From DASVFB01 sp963815965 (GTDB taxonomy: Bacteria; Actinomycetota; Thermoleophilia; Gaiellales; Gaiellaceae): a stretch of DNA of 64,000 bases. The stretch lies in assembly GCA_963815965.1 (NCBI GenBank), contig CAWFIT010000004.1:124001-188000 (forward strand). Reading direction: 5' to 3'. The notes under the pieces are model-generated. The model worked only from the letters and a program-made list of their open reading frames with translations. It was not told the origin of the DNA and ran no database searches. Made by a program: the position numbers and the translations under genes. This document shows, piece after piece, positions 53,775-62,335 of the stretch. Each line of letters starts with the position of its first letter. The first letter of the stretch is position 1.

Positions 53775-54719
53775 GTGAAGACGGTCGCGCAGGGATTCGA
53801 GACCCGGATCCGGGAGCAGGAGGATGCCTGGCTCTCGCCGCTCGCCGTGCGCTCGTACGAGACCCGCGGTCGGCTGCGCCCGGAGGAGGAATCGGCCGTC
53901 CGCACGCCTTTCCAGCGCGACCGCGACCGCATCGTGCACTCGAAGCCGTTCCGCAGGCTGAAAGGCAAGACGCAGGTCTTCATCGATCCGGCCGGCGACC
54001 ACTACCGCACGCGCATGACGCACACGCTCGAGACGTCCGCGATCTCGCGCGTCGTCGCGCGGGCGCTGCGGTTGAACGAGGATCTCGTCGAGGCGATCGG
54101 CCTCGGCCATGACACCGGGCATCCGCCGTTCGGGCACGCCGGCGAGGACGCGCTCGACGACGCGCTGCATCGTCGCTTCGGTCGACGCTTTCGCCACAAC
54201 GAACAGTCCCTACGCGTCGCGGAGGAGCTGAATCTCACCGAGGAAGTGCGTTACGGCATCCTCACGCACACCGGAGACGTCGAGCCCACGACGCTCGAGG
54301 GAAGGATCGTGCGCGTCGTCGACCGCGTCGCGTACATCAACCACGACATCGACGACGCGATCCGCTACGGGATCCTCGACGAGGACGAGTTGCCGCGCGA
54401 CGAGATCGAGCTGCTAGGTGCGAGCGGTGGCGCGAGGATCGACACGCTGGTGCGAGACCTCGTCGCGTCGTCGGAAGCCGCCGGCGACATCCGGCAGAGC
54501 GACGAGATCGGCGAGGCGATGCTCTCGCTGCGCTCTTTCATGTTCGACCGTGTCTATCTCGGCGAGCACGCGCGCGGCGAGCACGTGCGCGCGCGCCGCG
54601 TCATCACGCAGATCTTCGAGCATCTCGTCGCACGCGGCGACGATCCCGACACGATCGTCGAGTTCGTCGCGGGGATGACCGACCGGTTCGCGTTGCATTA
54701 CGCAGAGACCCTCGGCTGA
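53775..54719 (+). CDS. dgt: dGTPase-like HD-domain triphosphohydrolase
   Basis: 314 residues from GTG 53775. HD motif residues: His83 (MTHTLETSAI), His112-Asp113 (GLGHDTGHPPFGHAGE) and the later Asp in VVDRVAYINHDIDDAIR. The RIVHSKPFRRLKGKTQVF opening is characteristic. It hydrolyses dGTP (or other dNTPs) to the nucleoside and triphosphate. The stop shares a base with the dnaG ATG, a linkage conserved in many actinobacteria. Confidence 0.94.
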   Translation: MKTVAQGFETRIREQEDAWLSPLAVRSYETRGRLRPEEESAVRTPFQRDRDRIVHSKPFRRLKGKTQVFIDPAGDHYRTRMTHTLETSAISRVVARALRLNEDLVEAIGLGHDTGHPPFGHAGEDALDDALHRRFGRRFRHNEQSLRVAEELNLTEEVRYGILTHTGDVEPTTLEGRIVRVVDRVAYINHDIDDAIRYGILDEDELPRDEIELLGASGGARIDTLVRDLVASSEAAGDIRQSDEIGEAMLSLRSFMFDRVYLGEHARGEHVRARRVITQIFEHLVARGDDPDTIVEFVAGMTDRFALHYAETLG

Positions 54720-56356
54720 TGGCGCGCATCAAGGATGCGTCGGTGGAGGCAGTCAAGCAATCCGCGGACATCGTCGCGCTCGTGGAAGCGCGCACACGGT
54801 TGCGCAAGGTGGGCGGCCGTTACACCGGTCTCTGTCCGTTTCATCAGGAGAAGACGCCGAGCTTCTCGGTTTCGCCGGACCGCGGCACGTATCACTGCTT
54901 CGGTTGCGGCGCCGGCGGCGACGCGATCACGTTCGTCGAGGAGATCGAGGGCGTCGACTTCGTCGGTGCGATCGAGTGGCTCGCCGACCGCTTCAGCGTG
55001 CCGCTCGAGTACGAAGATTCGTCGCCTGCGGCTGACGCTGCCCGCCGTCGCCGCGACCGGCTGCACGCGCTGCTCGAACAGGCGGCGGCGTTCTACGAGC
55101 GGTATCTCTGGGAGAGCGCGGCGGGCGAGCCCGTGCGTGAGTACCTCGCTGGGCGCGGGTTGGAGGAGCCGGTTTGCAGGGAGTTTCGCCTCGGTCTCTC
55201 GCCGGGCGGGAACTCGCTCGTGCGCAAGGCACGCGAGAAGGGATTCACGCAGGCCGAGCTGTCCGCGGCGGGGCTCGTCAGTCGTCGCGGCGGCGACTAC
55301 TTCGCCAACCGGCTCATGTTCCCGCTCGCGGACGCGCGGGGACGTGTCGTCGGCTTCCAGGCGCGGAAGCTGCGCGAGGACGATCCGCTGCGCGGCAAGT
55401 ACGTGAACTCGCCGGAGGGCGAGCTGTTCCACAAGTCGGCGATCCTTTACGGACTGCACCTTGCGCGCGCCGCGATGGCCAAGCAGGACCGCGCGCTCGT
55501 CGTCGAGGGGAATACCGACGTGATCGCGCTGAGGCAGGCCGGCCTCGAGCCCGTCGTTGCGTCGATGGGAACAGCGCTGACGGAGCAGCAGCTGAAGGAG
55601 CTCGTGCGGTTGACGCAGCGTGTCTTCCTCTGCTTCGACTCCGACGCTGCGGGCGAGGAGGCGACGCTGCGTGGCATGGAGCTCGCGTTGCAGCGCGGCT
55701 TCGAGGTGAAGGTCGTCGCGTTGCCGAGAGGGAAGGATCCCGCCGACGATCCAGCAGGGTTCGAAGCACGCCTCGCCGATGCCGAGCCGTACGCGCTGCA
55801 TCGCGTGCGTCTCGAGCTCGACCGCGCGCGCGACCGGCAGCACGCGTACCTGCGCGTGCAGGACGTGCTCAACTCCGTGCCCGAGTCACCCGAACGGCAC
55901 GAGGCCTGGAGGCTCGCGAACGACCGGCTCGGCCTGACGGTGCAGTTGCGTGCAGCCGGCGGCGGCACGATGGCGGGTCGCGCCGTCTCGCCGAAGCTGC
56001 TCGAGGCGAGCGACCGGCTCGAGCTGAGTGCGCTGGCAGGGGTGCGCCGTCATCCGAAGCTCGGCCGCATCCTTGCCGAGCTCGGGCCGGAGCACTTCGA
56101 CGATCCGCTCAACCGTCGCGCAGTGCCAGTGTTGATCGGCGTCGAGGACGCCGACGCCGAACTGACGCGGCTACTCGCAGGCCTCGACGCCCGTGCGGAG
56201 CGGGAGGGGATCGACGAGCTCACGGCCGAGCAGCTCTTGCTGCGTTTGCGCGAGCGGAAGCTTCAGCGCGAGCTGTCGGAAGCGGCTGACGAGCGGCTGC
56301 CAGACCTGCAGCAGGCTCTTGCAAAAGTGCGCGACCGCATCCGGGAGTTCGCCTGA
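54719..56356 (+). CDS. dnaG: DNA primase
   Basis: 545 residues. N-terminal CHC2 zinc finger Cys39-His42-Cys60-Cys63 (LCPFHQEKTPSFSV...YHCFGCGAGGD), a DnaG catalytic core with LMFPLADARGRVVGFQARKL, and the TOPRIM part VVEGNTDVIALRQAG and DSDAAGEEA. The C-terminal helicase-binding domain is present but short (ALSGVRRHPKLG type). It makes RNA primers at the replication fork. ATG 54719 overlaps the dgt stop. Confidence 0.95.
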   Translation: MARIKDASVEAVKQSADIVALVEARTRLRKVGGRYTGLCPFHQEKTPSFSVSPDRGTYHCFGCGAGGDAITFVEEIEGVDFVGAIEWLADRFSVPLEYEDSSPAADAARRRRDRLHALLEQAAAFYERYLWESAAGEPVREYLAGRGLEEPVCREFRLGLSPGGNSLVRKAREKGFTQAELSAAGLVSRRGGDYFANRLMFPLADARGRVVGFQARKLREDDPLRGKYVNSPEGELFHKSAILYGLHLARAAMAKQDRALVVEGNTDVIALRQAGLEPVVASMGTALTEQQLKELVRLTQRVFLCFDSDAAGEEATLRGMELALQRGFEVKVVALPRGKDPADDPAGFEARLADAEPYALHRVRLELDRARDRQHAYLRVQDVLNSVPESPERHEAWRLANDRLGLTVQLRAAGGGTMAGRAVSPKLLEASDRLELSALAGVRRHPKLGRILAELGPEHFDDPLNRRAVPVLIGVEDADAELTRLLAGLDARAEREGIDELTAEQLLLRLRERKLQRELSEAADERLPDLQQALAKVRDRIREFA

Positions 56357-56390
56357 AGGCTGGCTACAATGGCCGCCGGTCGAGCGCCTT

Positions 56391-56467
<77 letters not shown>

Positions 56468-56477
56468 GAAGTCCATG

Positions 56478-56660
56478 CTAAGAGGCCGGAAACGTGAAGG
56501 GCGCCCGCGAGAGGCGCCCTTTTTGTACCGAACTTATGTACCGCTCCGTCATCGAAGCCTGCGCATGGCCCGCACGGGCCTGAACGTACACCGCCGGATG
56601 CGGCGTCATGGGTCCGGACACACAGCTTCGCCATGAACCTGGACATGAGCCGTGCTGCAA
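56478..56660 (-). pseudogene. Tyrosine recombinase C-terminal remnant
   Basis: The frame reads HPAVYVQARAGHAQASMTERYISSVQ: the GHAxxxMTERY ending of tyrosine integrases, with the conserved His and the nucleophile Tyr. Only about 25 recognisable residues survive; upstream sequence has lost the Arg-His-x-x-Arg box. It lies next to the tRNA and points toward it, as a typical island integrase does. Confidence 0.6.
56497..56525 (+). terminator. Intrinsic terminator after tRNA-Asn
   Basis: AAGGGCGCC (56497-56505) with GGCGCCCTT (56513-56521), then TTTG. It is part of the inserted element rather than of the original tRNA locus. Confidence 0.8.
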
Positions 56661-56777
56661 ATTGACCCGATTGCCCTAGTAAGTCCCTGATCGGCGTGAC
56701 AGGGTGGGCTGGCGGAGCCAGGCAAACCGGCTTGGCGGCTAGACACCTCCCACGTCGGCTAGGGCACTTGCTTGCCC

Positions 56778-57389
56778 TCACCTGGCTCCGCGTCTGATCC
56801 TCATATACCGCGGAGTCGCCAAAATTAAGCCTCGGCAACCCGACTGCAACGGACCCATCAGCCGAGGAAGCCGAGGGCGCCGCCCGAGGGCTATCGCCTT
56901 CGGTGTCGGCGCCAGCAGACCGGGTGCACCGTCGGGAACCGCGAGTCCGCTCGTGACGAGCCATGCCTCGAGCTCACCCGGTGCGAGCTGACCAAGATTG
57001 TCGCGACGAGCAAGCAGCGCGTACGCACTGACACCGACGGCTTTACTCGTCGGCGGTCGGGCCTGAACGGGACCTTCGCCGTCGTCATCGACCGCGTGCG
57101 CACGATGCTCGCGGTCGCGTGCCTGTTGCTGGCGACACTGGCGGCAGGTTCCGCGGTGGCGGTCGTAGGCGCCGGCCGGATTCAGCTCGCCGCAGCGGTT
57201 ACAGCGGCGCTGTCTTGGCGCCCCGGTCGCGGTGTTGCCGTTGCTGCGGTTTGCGAGCTCGGTGTCGACAAGTTCGCCGAGCAGTCGGTCGACCTGGACG
57301 CGCACGAGCCGCTCGAGCTCAGCCCGGTGCTGCTCGACGGCGGCAGCGACGCGCTGCTCGAGTGTCGAGAGTGCCGTGGTCTCGGGCAC
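56778..57389 (-). CDS. Island protein with zinc ribbon and antirepressor-like tail
   Basis: 203 residues. N-terminal helix (LEQRVAAAVEQHRAELERLVRVQVDRLL), a CNRCGELNPAGAYDRHRGTCRQCRQQQ zinc ribbon, a linker, then LLARRDNLGQLAPGELEAWLVTSGLAVPDGAPGLLAPTPKAIALG, whose end resembles the PTxKAxxLG tail of phage antirepressors. The last 25 residues look random, so the 3' end may be decayed. No symbol; role in the element unknown. Confidence 0.55.
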   Translation of the reverse strand: MPETTALSTLEQRVAAAVEQHRAELERLVRVQVDRLLGELVDTELANRSNGNTATGAPRQRRCNRCGELNPAGAYDRHRGTCRQCRQQQARDREHRAHAVDDDGEGPVQARPPTSKAVGVSAYALLARRDNLGQLAPGELEAWLVTSGLAVPDGAPGLLAPTPKAIALGRRPRLPRLMGPLQSGCRGLILATPRYMRIRRGAR

Positions 57390-57747
57390 GACGCGAGTCT
57401 ACGACCTTCGTAGAGCATCAGCCGTGCGCAGGAATGGCACGGTCGGACCGATGCACGACCAATGCGATAAGAATTCGGGGGCGGCTCCTCGACCTGGGGA
57501 GAAGTCCTGCGGCCGGGGAGCCGTGACGGGTGAGGCCCTGCGGCATCGCCTCAACCGCTGCCCCCGACCATCGAGGGTCGCACGCTGCGGGCGCGAAGTA
57601 AACCGCGGGAACTTCGCACCGGGTCAGGTCGAGCTCGAAAGTTGCGGAACGTGCGAGGATCGCAGCCGGTGTTCAAACACGGGGAGGGGCGCCTGCGCCG
57701 AGATGGCGGAGAGGATCGGCGCGCCGCGCACGACTTGAACTGTCTGC
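57390..57747. other. Island stretch without recognised gene
   Basis: About 360 bases. Several open frames exist on both strands but none has family-like composition. It may be decayed coding sequence of the element. Confidence 0.5.
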
Positions 57748-57912
57748 ATGGCGAAGGTCGTGCAGTGGATCCGAAGACTGCGACGAAAGTCGGTGAAGCG
57801 CCAGGGCGAGGTCGCGGTAGAGAAGGCCCTTCTCGATCACGAGCTGGCCGAGCGCCAAAACACGGATCCACGGACCGCGATCCCGGCGATGCGCGAGGAT
57901 CCATTCTGGTAA
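57748..57912 (+). CDS. Small basic island protein
   Basis: 54 residues from ATG 57748: MAKVVQWIRRLRRKSVKRQGEVAVEKALLDHELAERQNTDPRTAIPAMREDPFW. A basic amphipathic helix is followed by an acidic helix and an unstructured end; the composition is protein-like. No recognised family. It could be a small DNA-binding or regulatory protein of the element. Confidence 0.4.
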   Translation: MAKVVQWIRRLRRKSVKRQGEVAVEKALLDHELAERQNTDPRTAIPAMREDPFW

Positions 57913-57945
57913 GAACACCAGGGGCGGCGTGCGACACTCTCGCCT

Positions 57946-58150
57946 GTGTTCCGCTACCTGCTTCGTCTGCCTGACGGCGAGCCGCTCGACCCGGCGATGC
58001 TCGTGACCGCCGTTCCGAACTGGTCGGTCGGCGACGTGATGACGGTCGAGCGCGGCAAGCAGTTCCGCGTTGTCGCGATCGACGACTTCCCCGCACGCGG
58101 AGCGCGTCGAGCAGGACGTGCGCGCGATCTTCACCGTCGAGCCTGTGTGA
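57946..58150 (+). pseudogene. Frameshifted small protein gene in the island
   Basis: GTG 57946 opens MFRYLLRLPDGEPLDPAMLVTAVPNWSVGDVMTVERGKQFRVVAIDDF, a small beta-barrel-like family often seen in Thermoleophilia. The original frame then turns Arg-rich, while the other frame continues PHAERVEQDVRAIFTVEPV to a stop at 58148-58150. One extra C in the run at 58089-58092 explains it. Confidence 0.6.
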
Positions 58151-58269
58151 GTCGCCGCGGCTCAACTTTGTACCGGACTTTGTACCCCGCCCAGGTGATT
58201 TCGACTGCTCTCGCGTGACCTGGAACCGCTCAACCATGCGCCACGGGCCTGCGCTGATGTCGTGCGATT

Positions 58270-58318
<49 letters not shown>

Positions 58319-58410
58319 AGCCCTTTTGCTAGAGCCGATTTGGCTTAAACCCTAAGCAAGCCGGGCGTCCTGCAGCCAAAACACGGGGCAAACGAGCAAC
58401 TAGCTCTTGA

Positions 58411-58671
58411 GTGCTGGACTGGCTCAGCCTTCTCCCCGGTAGGCTCCCGACCCACGTGACGACGCTTGCTTACGAGTTCGGTCAGGGGTTCTTCGCTGCG
58501 GCGCTCGTCGTGTGGATCGTCGTCTGGCTGCTCGTCGCCGTCCGCGTCGTCCGCCGCCGCGATCTTGGAATCATCGGCAAGTTGCTCTGGATCGTGGTCA
58601 TACTCGTCGTCCCGCTCGTCGGACTGTTCGTCTACTTCCTATGGGACGCGACGAGGACGGGCCGGGGCTGA
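58411..58671 (+). CDS. PLDc_N-type small membrane protein
   Basis: 86 residues from GTG 58411 (GTG 58456 would give 71 and is equally possible). Two membrane helices (FFAAALVVWIVVWLLVAVRVV; KLLWIVVILVVPLVGLFVYFL) with a short loop RRRDLG and the typical PLDc_N pattern, which is the membrane anchor of cardiolipin synthases and also occurs alone in actinobacteria. It is outside the island, on its right flank. Confidence 0.8.
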   Translation: MLDWLSLLPGRLPTHVTTLAYEFGQGFFAAALVVWIVVWLLVAVRVVRRRDLGIIGKLLWIVVILVVPLVGLFVYFLWDATRTGRG

Positions 58672-58813
58672 CCAGTACGAGGCAAGGCGGGTAACCGGCG
58701 ACGCCGCCGCTGTCTCGAACGTGGCCGAAGTGCAGCGCTTTTGCAAGCGGTTCGCCCTAGCAGCCTACGATTGACCCACGGATTCGGTCGGCGCCGGCAA
58801 GGGGCCACGGTTG

Positions 58814-58830
58814 CTGAGAGTGGCTCTCAG
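58814..58830. repeat. Short perfect inverted repeat before the TIR-like gene
   Basis: CTGAGAG-TGG-CTCTCAG, 20 bases before the longest possible start of the next gene. Possible operator or hairpin. Confidence 0.4.
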
Positions 58831-58849
58831 GATGCCCGCGGCGTAGCGT

Positions 58850-59797
58850 GTGCGTCATGTCCGTCATCATGCATCCCGCTTGAACAGGCCGCGCATCTTC
58901 CTCGGGTCGTCGGGAAAGCAGGCCAAACTGCTCCAGGCGATCACGCGCGGGCTCGAGGATGTCGCTGACGTCGAGCCCTGGACGACCACGTTCAACCCGG
59001 GGCGGTCCACCCTCGACCGGCTCGTCGAGCTCTCGCAGGAGGTCGATTTCGCCGCGTTCGTGTTCGCCCAGGACGACTGGATCACGACGGATGCATCCCA
59101 GTCCGGCCAGGCGTCGCCGCGCGACAATGTCGTGTTCGAGGCCGGGCTGTTCGGCGGCGCGCTCGGCATCCGGCGCACGTTCATCCTCCACGCGCACGGT
59201 TCGAAGCTGCCGAGCGACCTGCTCGGGCTGACCTCAGTCCGCTACGACCCGGCCACCAGCCCGGCAGAGGTTCGCGCGATCAACCAGAAGCTCCGCAAGG
59301 CGATCGAGACGGAGGGTCGCCGCGGCCCGGTCGAGGGGCTGTGGTGGCAGCTCTCGCTTACCATGCGGAGCGAGGACGAACCGTCGGCGGTGAGCCTCCT
59401 GCGCATCTCGCGGGGCCGCGACGGTGGCCTGAACGTGAACGGCCGGTCCTGGCAGGAGGATGGCACGCTGTCGGCCCGCTACTGGAGCGAGGCTGCGAAG
59501 GAGCGCAGGGATCCGGCCGGCATCTTCTACTTCTGGAAAGGCGAGCGCCCTCGGCACGCGAATGCCCCGCAGCTCGAGGGCACCGGCGAGATCACTGTGG
59601 AGACCGCCGACCGCGCCACCGGGTACTGGACGACACGGTCGGATCGCGACCCCGGGCTGAATGCCCGAACGGCCGGCGTGTACCTTCGAGCCGACCCGTC
59701 AGACGTCCAGGTGCTCGACGGCGGGAGCGAGGAAGAGCGGGCCGCTCTCATCGCGCAGCGCCTCCGGGAGTGGAAGTCGGTCTCGAACGCATTCTGA
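58850..59797 (+). CDS. TIR-like (PF10137-type) nucleotide-binding protein with C-terminal domain
   Basis: 315 residues; GTG 58850 or, more family-like, TTG 58880 (MNRPRIFLGSS). The N-terminal 160 residues follow the CAP12/Pycsar-type TIR-like domain: PRIFLGSSGKQAKLLQAITRGL, EVDFAAFVFAQDDW, then RDNVVFEAGLFGGALGIRRTFIL with Glu97 as likely NADase catalytic acid. The C-terminal 150 residues (YWSEAAKERRDPAGIFYFWKG, GYWTTRSDRDP, GVYLRADPSDVQVL) look like a beta-barrel ligand sensor, not STING. No cyclase gene is adjacent. Expected role: NAD-depleting immune effector, an inference from the family. Confidence 0.8.
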   Translation: MRHVRHHASRLNRPRIFLGSSGKQAKLLQAITRGLEDVADVEPWTTTFNPGRSTLDRLVELSQEVDFAAFVFAQDDWITTDASQSGQASPRDNVVFEAGLFGGALGIRRTFILHAHGSKLPSDLLGLTSVRYDPATSPAEVRAINQKLRKAIETEGRRGPVEGLWWQLSLTMRSEDEPSAVSLLRISRGRDGGLNVNGRSWQEDGTLSARYWSEAAKERRDPAGIFYFWKGERPRHANAPQLEGTGEITVETADRATGYWTTRSDRDPGLNARTAGVYLRADPSDVQVLDGGSEEERAALIAQRLREWKSVSNAF

Positions 59798-59854
59798 GCA
59801 CAAGGTCGAGCAGTCGAGGGGCTCGCGTCGCGCCAAGGCATTAGCCTCCTTGAA

Positions 59855-60577
59855 GTGACGCTCGACGAAGCGACCGACGACCTCTACGCCGCAGACCTCG
59901 AGGCCTTCGTGTCCGAACGCACGCGCCTGGCGCGCGAGTTGCGCGACGCGGGCGACCGCGAGGCCGCCGAGCAGCTCGCCAAGCTCAAGAAGCCGACCGT
60001 CGCGGCATGGGCGCTGAACCAGCTCGCCCGCCGGAACCGGCGCGACGTCGACCTGCTGCTGGACGCGGGGCATCGCCTTCGCCAAGCACAAGAAGGCGTC
60101 GTCGGCGGCGCCGATCGAGCCGCGTTCGAGCAGGCGCAGACGACGGAACGCGAGGCGCTGCGAAGGCTCACGCAGCAGGCATCGGAACTGCTCGGCGGCG
60201 CGTCGTCGCAAGTGCTGTCCCAGCTGAGCCAGACGCTCCGGGCGGCGGCCGTCTCCGAGGAAGGGCGCGAGCTGCTCGCGCGCGGTCGATTCACGACGCC
60301 GCTCGAGACCGAGGGGTTCGACGTGTTCGGCGCGCTCCCAGCGTCGCCCCCGGCGAAGGCGAAGCAGCAGGCCAAGACGCAGAAGGCGAACGACGAGCTG
60401 CGGCAGGCGCGCGAGCGGCTGCGCGAGCTGGAGCAGAAGGCAAAGGCGGCGGAGCGGGAGGCCGTGCGGCTGAAGGGCGAGTTGACGAAGAGCGAGCATG
60501 CCGCCGAATCCGCACGGGCAGCTGTCGCAATCGCCCAGCGTGAGCTCAAAGAGGCGCAGCGACGGGCTCGTAACTAG
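59855..60577 (+). CDS. Conserved coiled-coil hypothetical protein
   Basis: 240 residues from GTG 59855. The N-terminal domain is recognisable in many actinobacteria: LYAADLEAFVSERTRLARELRDAGDREAAEQLAKLKKPTVAAWALNQLARRN. After a variable middle, the last 75 residues form a strong coiled coil (KANDELRQARERLRELEQKAKAAEREAVRLKGELTKSEHAAESARAAVAIAQRELKEAQRRA). No function is known. It follows the TIR-like gene by 57 bases in the same direction. Confidence 0.8.
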   Translation: MTLDEATDDLYAADLEAFVSERTRLARELRDAGDREAAEQLAKLKKPTVAAWALNQLARRNRRDVDLLLDAGHRLRQAQEGVVGGADRAAFEQAQTTEREALRRLTQQASELLGGASSQVLSQLSQTLRAAAVSEEGRELLARGRFTTPLETEGFDVFGALPASPPAKAKQQAKTQKANDELRQARERLRELEQKAKAAEREAVRLKGELTKSEHAAESARAAVAIAQRELKEAQRRARN

Positions 60578-60618
60578 AACTGGAAAACGCCGCGGCGGCG
60601 AGCGACAATCGGGACGAC

Positions 60619-62019
60619 ATGGCCGTCACGGACGCTCCCGCACTCGACGAGGCTGGGCTTAGCGCGCTGGAAGCGTCCTTCCGCGGCGAGCTCGTTCGCC
60701 CGGACGACACCGGCTACGACTCCCACCGAAAGGTCTGGAACGGCTCGATCGACCGCCGGCCGGCGCTGATCGCGCGCTGCGCCGGGGTCGCGGACGTGCG
60801 TGCGGCGGTTGGCTTCGCCAAGGACAGTGGCTTGCCTGTCGCGGTGCGCGGCGGCGGCCACAGCTTCCCGGGGCTTTCGGTCTGCGACGGTGGGATCGTC
60901 ATCGACCTCGGCTCGATGAAGGGCATCCGGATCGATCCGGAGAAGCGCACGGCGCGAGTGCAGGCAGGCGTGCTCTGGGGCGAGCTCGACCACGAGACGC
61001 AGGCGTTCGGCCTCGCGACAACCGGTGGCATCGTCTCGCACACCGGCGTCGCCGGTCTCACGCTCGGAGGCGGGATCGGCTGGCTGCAGCGCAAGCTCGG
61101 GCTGACGGTCGACAACCTGCTCGCGGCCGACGTCGTCACGGCCGAGGGCGATCTCGTGAGGGCGAGCGACGACGAGAACGCTGATCTCTTCTGGGGCCTG
61201 CGCGGCGGCGGGGGCAACTTCGGCGTCGTCACGGAGTTCGAGTTCCGCCTGCATCCGGTCGGCCCGACCGTCCTCGCCGGCCCGATCTTCTGGCTGATGG
61301 AGGACTCGCCGGAGCTGCTTCGCTTCTACCGCGAGTGGATCGCAGACGCCCCGGACGAGCTGATGACGATCGTCATCCATCGCAAGGCGCCGCCTGTCCC
61401 GTTCATCCCGGCGGAGCTGCACGGGCGGCTCGTCGTCGGCGTCGCGTGCTGCTACGCAGGCGAGATCGACGAGGGCGAGCGGGTCGTGCGGCCGCTCAAG
61501 GAGTTCGGCACGCCGGCGCTCGACCTGTGCGTGCCGAAGCCGTACGTCGAGCACCAGGGGATGTTCGACGCGTCGTATCCGCACGGGTGGTGGTATTACA
61601 TCCGTGCCTGCGACGTCGCGGAGCTCACGGACGAGGTGATCGACATCACCGTCGAGCACTCGGAGCGGATCAAGTCGCCGCTGACCGCGTTTCCGATCTG
61701 GCAGCAGGGCGGGGCAATCGCCCGCATCGGCGAGAACGAGACCGCGTTCAACGGCCGTGGCGCAGGACATACGTTCAACGTCGCGGGTGCGACCGCCGGC
61801 CCGGAAGGCTTCGACGAGGAGCGCGAGTGGTCGCGGACGTTCTGGTCCGCGCTCGAGCCGTACCACACGAGCGTGTACGTCAACTTCCTGATGGAGGAGG
61901 GCGAGGAGCGGATCCGCGACGCGTACGGCGCGGCGAAGTACGACAGGCTGAAGGCGCTCAAGCGCCGCTACGACCCGGACAACCTCTTCCGCCTGAACCA
62001 GAACATCCCGCCGGCGTAG
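60619..62019 (+). CDS. FAD-linked oxidase, berberine-bridge-enzyme-like
   Basis: 466 residues. FAD-binding PCMH domain with VAVRGGGHSFPGLSVCDGGIVIDLGSMKGI (His in GGGHSF is the usual 8-alpha covalent FAD attachment), GIVSHTGVAGLTLGGGIGWLQRKLGLTVDNLLAADVVTAEG and LFWGLRGGGGNFGVVTEFEF. The C-terminal BBE domain ends KYDRLKALKRRYDPDNLFRLNQNI. The position of the second covalent Cys is not a Cys, so a single link is expected. Substrate likely a sugar or alkaloid-like alcohol; uncertain. Confidence 0.92.
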   Translation: MAVTDAPALDEAGLSALEASFRGELVRPDDTGYDSHRKVWNGSIDRRPALIARCAGVADVRAAVGFAKDSGLPVAVRGGGHSFPGLSVCDGGIVIDLGSMKGIRIDPEKRTARVQAGVLWGELDHETQAFGLATTGGIVSHTGVAGLTLGGGIGWLQRKLGLTVDNLLAADVVTAEGDLVRASDDENADLFWGLRGGGGNFGVVTEFEFRLHPVGPTVLAGPIFWLMEDSPELLRFYREWIADAPDELMTIVIHRKAPPVPFIPAELHGRLVVGVACCYAGEIDEGERVVRPLKEFGTPALDLCVPKPYVEHQGMFDASYPHGWWYYIRACDVAELTDEVIDITVEHSERIKSPLTAFPIWQQGGAIARIGENETAFNGRGAGHTFNVAGATAGPEGFDEEREWSRTFWSALEPYHTSVYVNFLMEEGEERIRDAYGAAKYDRLKALKRRYDPDNLFRLNQNIPPA

Positions 62020-62023
62020 TCGC

Positions 62024-62320
62024 TCAACGGCTGGCGACGACCTCGAGCGTTCGCGGCTCGAAGTGATCGACGACCTCACGCAGCCTCGCCACGCGCTCGT
62101 GGTACCCGGCCTCGGCACGCCAGTTGCGCACCGCTTGCATGCTCTCCCACGGTCCGAAGCTGACGAATCGTTGCGGATCGTCAGCGTCGCGGAGGAGCAT
62201 CGCCTGCGTGGCGAGTCCCTGCCGCCGCGTCCAGTCGGCCCACTCGCTCCAGCGCTCGACGAACTCCGCCTCGCGCCCTTCCTTCACCGCCCAGCTCGTG
62301 TGCGTGTACGGGCCAGCCAT
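62024..62320 (-). CDS. Antibiotic biosynthesis monooxygenase-like protein
   Basis: 98 residues: THTSWAVKEGREAEFVERWSEWADWTRRQGLATQAMLLRDADDPQRFVSFGPWESMQAVRNWRA matches the ABM dimeric alpha+beta barrel (heme-degrading/quinone monooxygenase-like). No cofactor motif is required. It ends 4 bases from the convergent FAD oxidase and is downstream of proC with 15 bases between, so possibly co-transcribed. Confidence 0.85.
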   Translation of the reverse strand: MAGPYTHTSWAVKEGREAEFVERWSEWADWTRRQGLATQAMLLRDADDPQRFVSFGPWESMQAVRNWRAEAGYHERVARLREVVDHFEPRTLEVVASR

Positions 62321-62335
62321 GAGTCAACCCCCTCG

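Noticed and set aside
57551..58237. 228-residue minus-strand frame in the island
   Set aside because: Composition is random-like except a short integrase-tail resemblance at its start; overlaps two better small plus-strand frames.
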